Source of the DNA: an uncultured bacterium | GTDB taxonomy: Bacteria > Bacillota > Clostridia > TANB77 > CAG-508 | Length of the DNA stretch: 7,477 nt | NCBI GenBank assembly: GCA_905215845.1 | Contig: CAJMRU010000043.1 | Span: 1-7,477, forward strand | Direction of reading: 5' to 3' | In this document: piece by piece, positions 1 to 5,369 of the stretch | How positions within the stretch are numbered: the first letter of the stretch is position 1 | Layout: each line of letters starts with the position of its first letter | The notes under the pieces: model-generated | Told to the model about the DNA's origin: nothing | The model's input: the letters and a program-made list of their open reading frames with translations, nothing else | The model's database searches: none | Translations under genes and position numbers: made by a program

Positions 1-99
1 AATAACTGTTAAATAATAATGACGAGAATTTAACTTCCCGCCATTATAAAAATCAATATTATAACTTTTACTTTTAATATTATTTAGAAGATGTATCAT
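1..99 (-). CDS. Partial hypothetical protein, N-terminal 33 codons
   Basis: An ATG at 99-97 opens a frame with no stop to the left edge, so only the N-terminus is visible. It begins MIHLLNNIKSKSYN and goes on through a short NGGK stretch to a Tyr-Tyr-Leu-Thr-Val end. A ribosome binding site (GAGGGTG, 111-105) lies 5 nt before the ATG, which is the main support for a real start. The gene begins 59 bp after the stop of the exporter subunit on the same strand. No convincing terminator or promoter separates them, so it may be the last gene of that transcript. The visible part is hydrophilic, with no signal peptide or membrane segment. I do not recognise the family, and 33 codons are too few to assign one. 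A chance open frame in AT-rich DNA remains possible. Confidence 0.5.
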   Translation of the reverse strand, partial: MIHLLNNIKSKSYNIDFYNGGKLNSRHYYLTVI

Positions 100-158
100 C
101 TTTTCACCCTCATTAAAAATATTTTACAAAATTTATTCATAATAAGATTATTTTTTAC

Positions 159-2018
159 TTAATCAATTTCAATAGCCCCTGTATATAATCCATAATATGT
201 ACCCTTATTTCCTATTAATTCTTCATGATTTCCTCTTTCTATAATTCTTCCATGGTCTAATACCATAATCAAATCCGAATTTCTTATAGTTGACAATCTA
301 TGCGCTATTACAAAAACTGTTCTACCTTTCATCAACTTATCCATACCATCTTGAACAATCTTTTCTGTTCTTGTATCTATACTAGAAGTAGCTTCATCTA
401 ATATTAATACTGGAGGATTATTTAATGCTGCTCTTGCTATTGATAATAATTGTCTTTGTCCTTGTGATAGACCTTCTCCATTTCCTGTTATTACAGTATC
501 ATATCCATGTGGTAGATGTTTTATAAATTTATCTGCATTTGATAATTTAGCAGCCTCATATACTTCTTCATCTGTTGCATCTAAATTTCCATATCTTATA
601 TTTTCTTTTATAGTACCTGTAAATAAACTAGTATCTTGCAATACCATTCCTAATGACCTTCTTAAGTCATCTTTCTTTATTTTTCTAATATTTATTCTAT
701 CATATCTTATTTTACCTTCTTGAATATCATAAAATCTATTTATTAAATTTGTTATTGTTGTTTTTCCTGCTCCTGTTGCTCCTACAAAGGAAACTTTTTG
801 ACCTTCTTTTGCTTTTAATGTTATATCATGTAATATTCTTTTATGTTCAACATATCCAAATTGTACGTTTTCAAATTCTACTTGTCCACGAAGTCTTGTA
901 TATGTTATTCTTCCATCTTTATGAGGATGTTTCCATGCCCACATTCCTGTTCTTTCTTCTGTTTCTATTATTTTTCCATCTTCCATTTTTGCATTTACAA
1001 GTGTTACATATCCTTCATCTTGTTCAACTTCTTCATCTATTAGGTTAAATATTCTTTCTGCTCCTGCAAGTGCCATAACTATTGAGTTCATTTGTTGAGA
1101 TACTTGTCCCAAAGGACTTGTAAATGCTTTTACAAATTGTAAAAATGCAGCAATACTACCTATTGTTAATATTCCATTTATTGATAATATTCCTCCTACT
1201 ACTGCTACTAATACATATCCTAAATTTCCTATATTCATTATACATGGCATTAAAATATTTGCATAAGTATTTGCATTTGTAACACTATCACATAACTGTT
1301 CATTTAATTCGTCAAATTTCTTTTTTGTTTCTTCCTCATGGTTAAATACCTTTATTACTTTTTGTCCTTGCATCATTTCTTCAATGTATCCATCTACTTT
1401 TCCTAAGTCTTCTTGTTGTTTTATAAAATATCTTGAACTATTTCCACCTAAATATTTTGAAACAAATATCATTAATACAACCATTGCTAATACTAGTAAT
1501 GTTAAATATACATTTGTCGCAAACATTGATATTAATATAGTTATCATTGATACTAATGCTGAAAATACTTGTGGTATACTTTGACTAAGCATTTGTCTTA
1601 AAGTATCTACATCATTTGTATATGTACTCATTATTTCTCCATGAGGTCTACTATCAAAATATCTTATTGGTAGTTTTTGCATATGTTCAAACATTTCTTC
1701 ACGAATTTTATTTAAGGCTCCTTGTGATATATTTATCATTAATCTGTTATATATATATGTTCCTAGAACCCCTACTAGGTATATTCCTCCCATTATTAAA
1801 ATCACTTGTAACAATGGTCCAAAATCAGGATTTTGACTATTTACTAATGGAATTATAAAATCATCTATTAAATATTTTAAAAATTGGATTCCTGCAACTC
1901 CTACTAATGCACTTACTATGATACTTATTAAAACTATTACTAATTGTAATTTATATGTGCTTGTTACATATTTTAATAATCTTTTTATGGTATTGATTTT
2001 TCCATTTTTCTTATTCAT
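159..2018 (-). CDS. Heterodimeric ABC exporter subunit, permease fused to ATPase (catalytic half)
   Basis: This is a half-transporter of 619 aa counted from the ATG at 2018. It has an N-terminal exporter-type membrane domain of about six helices (residues 1-320) and a C-terminal ATPase domain. Seen motifs: Walker A GATGAGKTT (413-421), Q-loop Gln461, signature LSQGQ instead of LSGGQ (517-521), Walker B LILDEATS with catalytic Glu542, and switch His573. Its own Walker and switch residues are therefore canonical and its signature is altered. A linker insertion of about 45 residues (about 340-385, containing GMWAWKHP) joins the two domains. The gene overlaps the end of the partner gene by 8 bp, so the two are co-translated and probably form one pump, as in the BmrCD, LmrCD and TM287/288 group. 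An ATG 6 nt further upstream sits directly against the Shine-Dalgarno sequence and is less likely. The substrate is unknown; drug or lipid-like compounds are usual for the family. Confidence 0.93.
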   Translation of the reverse strand: MNKKNGKINTIKRLLKYVTSTYKLQLVIVLISIIVSALVGVAGIQFLKYLIDDFIIPLVNSQNPDFGPLLQVILIMGGIYLVGVLGTYIYNRLMINISQGALNKIREEMFEHMQKLPIRYFDSRPHGEIMSTYTNDVDTLRQMLSQSIPQVFSALVSMITILISMFATNVYLTLLVLAMVVLMIFVSKYLGGNSSRYFIKQQEDLGKVDGYIEEMMQGQKVIKVFNHEEETKKKFDELNEQLCDSVTNANTYANILMPCIMNIGNLGYVLVAVVGGILSINGILTIGSIAAFLQFVKAFTSPLGQVSQQMNSIVMALAGAERIFNLIDEEVEQDEGYVTLVNAKMEDGKIIETEERTGMWAWKHPHKDGRITYTRLRGQVEFENVQFGYVEHKRILHDITLKAKEGQKVSFVGATGAGKTTITNLINRFYDIQEGKIRYDRINIRKIKKDDLRRSLGMVLQDTSLFTGTIKENIRYGNLDATDEEVYEAAKLSNADKFIKHLPHGYDTVITGNGEGLSQGQRQLLSIARAALNNPPVLILDEATSSIDTRTEKIVQDGMDKLMKGRTVFVIAHRLSTIRNSDLIMVLDHGRIIERGNHEELIGNKGTYYGLYTGAIEID

Positions 2019-3750
2019 TGTCATCTCCTCCCTTCATTTGTGATTCATATACTTCTTTATATATTTGGTTTGTTTCTAATAATTCTTTTGATGTTCCTAT
2101 TCCATCTATTCTTCCTTCATTAAGCACTACTATTTGGTCAGCATCTTCTATCGAAGAAACTCTTTGAGCTATTATTATCTTCGTTGTATTTGGTATTTTT
2201 TCTCTAAAAGCTCTTCTAATTAATGCATCTGTTTTAGTATCTACTGCACTGGTTGAATCGTCTAAAATTAAAATCTTAGGTTGTTTTAAAATTGCTCTTG
2301 CTATACAAATTCTCTGTTTTTGTCCTCCTGATACATTTGTTCCACCTTGGTCTAATAAAGTATCATATTTACTTGGAAACTCTTGTATAAAACTATCTGC
2401 TTGTGATAATTTGCATATCTCTTGAAGTTCTTCTTCATCTGCGTCTTTCTTTCCCCATCTTAAGTTCTCTGAAATCGTACCAGAAAATAGTACATTTTTT
2501 TGCAATACCATTGCTACTGAATCTCTTAAGGCTTTTATATCGTAATTTCTTACATCTATTCCTCCTACTTTTACTTTTCCTTTTGTTACATCATATAGTC
2601 TTGGTATTAATTGCACTAATGAAGATTTTGAACTTCCTGTTCCACCAATTATTCCTATGGTTTCTCCTGATTTTATCTTTAAGTTAATATTTTCTAAAGC
2701 ATTTTTTCCTTCTTCTTCCTCATCGCTATATGCAAATGTTACATTTTCAAATTCAATAGAGGCATCTTTAACTTCTTTGATTGCATTTTCTTTATTTTTT
2801 ATTATAGGTTCTTCATCTATTACTTCTATAATTCTTTCTGCTGATGATTGTGCCATAACTACCATTACAAACACCATTGAAAGCATCATTAAACTAGTTA
2901 ATATTTGCCAAGCATATGTTACAATACTTGATAATTCTCCTGTTTGCATTCCTCCTGCTACTATTGTTTTTGAGCCAATCCAAGATATTAATAAAATACA
3001 TGTATATATTGTTAATTGCATAGCTGGTGCATTAAAGGCAACTATCTTTTCTGCTTTTTTGAAATTTGTATATACCTCATCATTTACTTCCTTGAATTTT
3101 TTATTTTCATGTTTTTCTCTTACATATGCTTTTACTACTCTTATTGCTCCTAAGTTTTCTTGAACGACTCTATTTAATTTATCATATTTTTTAAATACCT
3201 TTTCAAAATTTGGATGTGCTTTTAATGTTATAAACATTAAAACAGCGCCTAATACTGGAATTGCTATAAAAAATATTAGTGATATCTTTGCATTTATTGA
3301 TAAAACCATTAGTAATGCAAAAATCATCATTATTGGTCCTCTTACTAAAATTCTAATAATCATTTGAAAAGCCATTTGAACATTTGTAACATCTGTTGTC
3401 ATTCTTGTTACTAAACTAGATGTAGAAAATTTATCAATATTTTCAAAAGAATAGTCTTGAATTTTATGGAACATTGCTTTTCTTAAATTCTTAGAATATC
3501 CTGCTGATGCTTTTGCTGCAAATTTTCCTGATAACATTCCAAAAATTAATGACATAATTGCTGAAACTATTAATAAAGCTCCTATTTCTAATATATATTT
3601 TATATCATTGTTTTGTATCCCAACATCTATAATTTTGGCCATTAATAGAGGTATTATTACTTCCATTACTACTTCTAATATTACAAATATTGGTGTTAAT
3701 ATTGCGTATTTTTTGTATTCTTTTACATAACTTGCTAATTTTTTTATCAT
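2011..3750 (-). CDS. Heterodimeric ABC exporter subunit, permease fused to ATPase (degenerate half)
   Basis: This 579-aa half-transporter has about six membrane helices in residues 1-300, then an ATPase domain. Walker A reads GGTGSSKSS (369-377), the Q-loop is Gln417, and the signature VSGGQ (473-477) is near-canonical. Walker B ends LILDDST, so Asp498 stands where the catalytic Glu is expected. The switch position is Gln529 (IIAQR) instead of His. These losses match the degenerate member of heterodimeric exporters. Paired with the downstream subunit, this protein gives its intact signature to the working site, and its weak Walker B and switch face the altered LSQGQ of the partner. The start is well supported by GAGGGGG (3763-3757), 6 nt before the ATG. 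It is the first gene of the exporter operon and follows a long structured leader. The role is probably efflux; the substrate cannot be read from the sequence. Confidence 0.93.
   Translation of the reverse strand: MIKKLASYVKEYKKYAILTPIFVILEVVMEVIIPLLMAKIIDVGIQNNDIKYILEIGALLIVSAIMSLIFGMLSGKFAAKASAGYSKNLRKAMFHKIQDYSFENIDKFSTSSLVTRMTTDVTNVQMAFQMIIRILVRGPIMMIFALLMVLSINAKISLIFFIAIPVLGAVLMFITLKAHPNFEKVFKKYDKLNRVVQENLGAIRVVKAYVREKHENKKFKEVNDEVYTNFKKAEKIVAFNAPAMQLTIYTCILLISWIGSKTIVAGGMQTGELSSIVTYAWQILTSLMMLSMVFVMVVMAQSSAERIIEVIDEEPIIKNKENAIKEVKDASIEFENVTFAYSDEEEEGKNALENINLKIKSGETIGIIGGTGSSKSSLVQLIPRLYDVTKGKVKVGGIDVRNYDIKALRDSVAMVLQKNVLFSGTISENLRWGKKDADEEELQEICKLSQADSFIQEFPSKYDTLLDQGGTNVSGGQKQRICIARAILKQPKILILDDSTSAVDTKTDALIRRAFREKIPNTTKIIIAQRVSSIEDADQIVVLNEGRIDGIGTSKELLETNQIYKEVYESQMKGGDDNE
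2025..2032 (-). promoter_or_regulatory. Ribosome binding site that decides the start of the 619-aa ABC subunit
   Basis: GGGAGGAG lies inside the last codons of the upstream ABC gene. It touches the ATG at 2024-2022 with no spacer but stands 6 nt from the ATG at 2018-2016. The second ATG is therefore the likely start, which trims Met-Thr from the longer reading. Confidence 0.75.
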
Positions 3751-3795
3751 TTTTTACCCCCTCAATTTTTTCTTATTTTACTTTTCTTCCACTTT

Positions 3796-3821
3796 AAAGA
3801 GCTATGTTTCCATAGCCCTTT
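3796..3821 (-). terminator. GAAA-capped hairpin before the ABC operon, candidate attenuator
   Basis: On the minus strand AAAGGGCTATG (3821-3811), loop GAAA, and CATAGCTCTTT (3806-3796) form 11 pairs with a single G-U. The GNRA loop appears only when read as minus-strand RNA, which favours action on the exporter transcript. Only three Us, already part of the stem, end the hairpin, so it is a weak intrinsic terminator on paper. The accepted terminator at 4757-4785 has the same GCTCTTT end, also without a longer U run. Read on the plus strand the same hairpin has a better U run, but no plus-strand gene ends here. It lies about 33 nt before the exporter Shine-Dalgarno sequence. Confidence 0.55.
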
Positions 3822-3849
3822 TTAACTTGTTAGTTATTTGGTAGGTGTA

Positions 3850-3894
3850 TCATTTCCTACATCTCTTTTGACCCATAGGGTGTGTGGTTGACAC
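3850..3894 (-). CDS. Candidate 14-aa regulatory leader peptide
   Basis: A GTG start at 3894-3892 opens the frame MSTTHPMGQKRCRK, ending in TGA at 3852-3850. GAGGTG (3907-3902) is a full 6-nt match to the 16S anti-Shine-Dalgarno sequence and stands 7 nt before the GTG, so initiation is plausible. The ORF begins about 32 nt after the predicted transcript start and is wholly enclosed by the leader's 10-bp helix. Codons 9-12 carry the segment that can pair with the 3' arm of the attenuator hairpin. Slowing or stalling of the ribosome early in the ORF would expose that segment. Full translation would cover it. The peptide ends in a basic Lys-Arg-Cys-Arg-Lys run. It probably acts in cis by being translated, not as a free product. 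The inducer is unknown; ribosome-targeting antibiotics are the natural guess for this kind of control. Confidence 0.55.
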   Translation of the reverse strand: MSTTHPMGQKRCRK

Positions 3895-3932
3895 AATTTA
3901 CCACCTCAAATAACTACTTATATTGTACTTCT

Positions 3933-3961
3933 ATTATACAACTTTTATTCATAATTGTCTA
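3933..3961 (-). promoter_or_regulatory. Sigma-A-type promoter of the exporter operon
   Basis: Minus-strand TAGACA (3961-3956), a 17-nt spacer, and a perfect TATAAT (3938-3933) predict a start near 3926-3928. TTGTA and TACAA half-sites (3941-3937 and 3927-3923) flank the -10 box as a short inverted repeat. This could be a repressor site but is weak evidence alone. Confidence 0.75.
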
Positions 3962-4005
3962 GTTTTTCAAATAATAAATTTTCTTTTTTATTCCTTTTTA
4001 TTTTA

Positions 4006-4056
4006 TTAAAGTTTTATATTTAATTTACCTACTTTTATATATTCTTTTTCTTGCAT
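4006..4056 (-). CDS. Candidate 16-aa small ORF upstream of the exporter leader
   Basis: An ATG at 4056-4054 opens the frame MQEKEYIKVGKLNIKL, closed by tandem TAA TAA. It is preceded by TTAGAAGGGAA, the same 11 bases found before the DUF6320-like gene (ending 7 nt before its ATG there, 6 nt here), and by its own promoter at 4079-4107. These three signals together are more than expected from random AT-rich DNA. No terminator is visible between it and the exporter leader, so transcription may run on into that operon. It could be a small protein, a second leader peptide, or the remnant 5' end of a decayed gene such as a former regulator. I do not recognise the peptide. Confidence 0.3.
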   Translation of the reverse strand: MQEKEYIKVGKLNIKL

Positions 4057-4078
4057 TATCTCTTCCCTTCTAAGAAAT

Positions 4079-4107
4079 ATTTTACTATAATTTCTTACAT
4101 ATTTCAA
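4079..4107 (-). promoter_or_regulatory. Second minus-strand promoter, upstream of the 16-aa ORF
   Basis: Minus-strand TTGAAA (4107-4102), a 17-nt spacer, and TAAAAT (4084-4079) form a good sigma-A-like promoter. Its -35 lies 25 bp from the -35 of the divergent plus-strand promoter. It could add a second, longer transcript for the exporter operon. Confidence 0.45.
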
Positions 4108-4132
4108 CCCAAAGTTGTAAATAATCTGCTTT

Positions 4133-4161
4133 TTGATTTTTATGTAAATTCATGATATAAT
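4133..4161 (+). promoter_or_regulatory. Promoter of the lysozyme-like gene
   Basis: TTGATT (4133-4138), a 17-nt spacer, and a perfect TATAAT (4156-4161) stand 43 bp before the gene. The -10 box covers an upstream in-frame ATG at 4160, which rules that ATG out as the translation start. Confidence 0.7.
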
Positions 4162-4204
4162 GAATTTGTATATAAAAATTTATCTTTTCAAGGAGGAATT
4201 ACTT

Positions 4205-4750
4205 ATGAAAACAAATGAAATGAAAAAACGGATTCTGGCACTCAGTGGTATAAGTGCTCTATGCATTCTTATTATTGCTTTTGGTTTATCCATATTTAAA
4301 AATAAGAATGTATCAGCTGATGAAAAAGCTATTGAGGCTTACAATTATTTGGAAGCTAACACTGATTTATCTTCTGCACAAATAATTGGAATTATTTCCA
4401 ATATTAAGACTCAATCAAATTTCGATACTACTATTCATGAAACTACTCCTAATACAATTGGTCTTATGTGCTGGAGCTATATCAGAGCTGATAAGTTAAA
4501 AGATTTTGCAACTCAAAACAGTAAATCAGTTGAAGATTTCTATGTTCAGTTAGATTATATCATTGAAGAAATCTCTGAAACTTCAACCAATTTCCAATTA
4601 ATAAATTACAATGACTACACCATAGAAGATTGGAATTCTGTGCAAAATCCTGTCGAAGCAGCCTTAATATTTGAATCTTTGTATGTTAGACCCGGTATTT
4701 TTTCTCAAAATCTTGAAGATAATGCAATTACTTATGCAGAATCTTTATAA
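4205..4750 (+). CDS. Exported phage-tail-lysozyme-like protein lacking the catalytic Glu
   Basis: The start is the ATG at 4205, 8 nt after AAGGAGG (4190-4196). The in-frame ATG at 4160 lies in the promoter. The product is 181 aa. Residues 1-9 are basic, 10-31 are a hydrophobic segment, and VSA (36-38) is a possible signal peptidase site; otherwise it is a membrane anchor facing outward. Residues 39-181 follow the phage tail lysozyme layout (Phage_lysozyme2-like): a helix with YNYLE, then IIGIISNIKTQSNF (60-73), then IGLMCW (85-90), QLDYIIEEI (115-123), and a closing helix with EALIFES-like sequence before YVRPG (160-164). Family members normally read like GNLxxESG and GLxQW. Here Gln70 occupies the Glu position and Met88-Cys89 alter the GLxQW motif. 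It is therefore probably inactive on peptidoglycan and may bind it or act otherwise. It is monocistronic, with its own promoter and terminator. The family call rests on recalled patterns. Confidence 0.8.
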   Translation: MKTNEMKKRILALSGISALCILIIAFGLSIFKNKNVSADEKAIEAYNYLEANTDLSSAQIIGIISNIKTQSNFDTTIHETTPNTIGLMCWSYIRADKLKDFATQNSKSVEDFYVQLDYIIEEISETSTNFQLINYNDYTIEDWNSVQNPVEAALIFESLYVRPGIFSQNLEDNAITYAESL

Positions 4751-4756
4751 TCCTTC

Positions 4757-4785
4757 AAAGAGCCCCTTTTTCTTAGGGGCTCTTT
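4757..4785. terminator. Bidirectional hairpin terminator between convergent genes
   Basis: AAAGAGCCCCT (4757-4767) pairs perfectly with AGGGGCTCTTT (4775-4785) across a 7-nt loop. It starts 6 nt after the stop of the plus-strand gene and touches the stop codon of the minus-strand gene, so it can serve both. The U run in either direction is only the UUU at the base of the stem. Confidence 0.85.
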
Positions 4786-5348
4786 CAAGTATGAAATTTT
4801 ATTATTATCGCTTCTTTTACATCTCTAGCACATAAAATAATTGTTAATATAAAATTCAAAATAGAAATTCCTATTGCAACATAGCTTAATACCATATTTA
4901 ATACCATATGTTCATATATAAAATAAATTGGAATTAAACTAAGAATACATATAATTAGCTGGTAAATTGCATATTTGACATATCTTTTGTAACTTACAAT
5001 CGTCAATATCAACATTGTTATATTCGCAACTATTATCATTATTGGTATAGCCATTTCTAAAGACCAGCCTTTAAAACCTATTCTATAATCAATATATGTA
5101 GTCAAAACTGCTATTGCTATTAATTGAACTAATACATGACCTGCAATATTTGTTCTTCTATTTATAGAATATATAATTGTTATCCAAGCGTATATAATTC
5201 CAGCATTTGCTAGAGCTGCCCAATGTATCTCTTGGTTTGTTAATCTATTTATAATTACTAATATTAATGCTATTATAATAGATATTAGCATTGCTATTTT
5301 TATTATTAACTCACTTTTCTTGCTACTTAACTTTTGAGGATATAACAT
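4785..5348 (-). CDS. DUF6320-like six-helix membrane protein
   Basis: This 187-aa protein is mostly membrane: a short basic N-terminus (MLYPQKLSSKKSE), then six hydrophobic segments at about 15-34, 43-61, 67-84, 98-119, 125-145 and 150-172, and a short charged C-terminus. The GFKGWSLEMAIPI stretch (91-103) and its place right after an alcohol-acetyltransferase-like gene point to the DUF6320 family. As I recall, members usually start with a zinc-ribbon of two CxxC pairs before the first helix. None is present here: the upstream frame holds only a few codons before the stop of the preceding gene. The start follows AAGGG (5362-5358) by 9 nt, and the gene begins 21 bp after its upstream neighbour, so it is the last gene of the operon. 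Its function is unknown; a membrane partner or scaffold for the acyltransferase is an inference. Confidence 0.7.
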   Translation of the reverse strand: MLYPQKLSSKKSELIIKIAMLISIIIALILVIINRLTNQEIHWAALANAGIIYAWITIIYSINRRTNIAGHVLVQLIAIAVLTTYIDYRIGFKGWSLEMAIPIMIIVANITMLILTIVSYKRYVKYAIYQLIICILSLIPIYFIYEHMVLNMVLSYVAIGISILNFILTIILCARDVKEAIIIKFHT

Positions 5349-5369
5349 ATTTTTATTCCCTTCTAATTT

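Larger units (their letters stand above)
3796..3926 (-). promoter_or_regulatory. Structured 5' leader of the exporter operon, candidate ribosome-mediated attenuator
   Basis: The RNA from about 3926 holds a perfect 10-bp helix, TAGTTATTTG (3916-3907) with CAAATAACTA (3840-3831), that encloses a short ORF. A further 5 pairs, AGGTG (3906-3902) with CACCT (3847-3843), continue it after a 2-nt bulge and would hide the ORF's Shine-Dalgarno sequence. A small hairpin (TGTGT 3895-3891 with ACACA 3885-3881) covers the GTG start. AAAGAGATGT (3868-3859), inside the ORF, can pair with ACATAGCTCTTT (3807-3796) as 10 pairs with a 2-nt bulge, which would break the downstream hairpin. Mutually exclusive folds plus a translated ORF are the layout of a leader-peptide attenuator. 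I matched it to no riboswitch class I can recall. The folding was done by eye. Confidence 0.55.

Noticed and set aside
88..102. AAGATG-TAT-CATCTT as a terminator for the exporter operon.
   Set aside because: It is a 6-bp AT-rich stem with a 3-nt loop and no U run on the minus strand, and it overlaps the start codon of the partial gene at 1-99.
2657..3163. A 168-codon plus-strand open frame.
   Set aside because: It lies entirely antisense to the 579-aa ABC gene, whose motifs are intact; the long frame is a by-product of AT-rich codon use. The same applies to the plus-strand frames in 749-1858, 2403-2687 and 6623-7165.
3796..3821. The hairpin as a terminator for a plus-strand transcript, since the U run is better in that direction.
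   Set aside because: No plus-strand gene or RNA promoter was found to its left, and the GNRA loop exists only on the minus-strand RNA. A plus-strand role is not excluded but has no support.
3888..3916. A plus-strand promoter starting with TTGACA at 3888.
   Set aside because: At 17-18 nt downstream there is only TAACTA-like sequence, a poor -10, and the bases are explained by the minus-strand leader ORF.
3796..3926. The leader as a T-box, TPP, SAM, glycine, THF or guanidine riboswitch.
   Set aside because: None of the conserved core sequences I remember for these classes is present; GGTGG followed by TAAATT only superficially recalls the T-box motif, and the region is far too short for a T-box.
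4160..4204. A longer N-terminus for the lysozyme-like protein from the ATG at 4160.
   Set aside because: That ATG lies in the -10 box of the gene's promoter and has no ribosome binding site, whereas the ATG at 4205 follows AAGGAGG at 8 nt and is followed by a clear signal-type segment.
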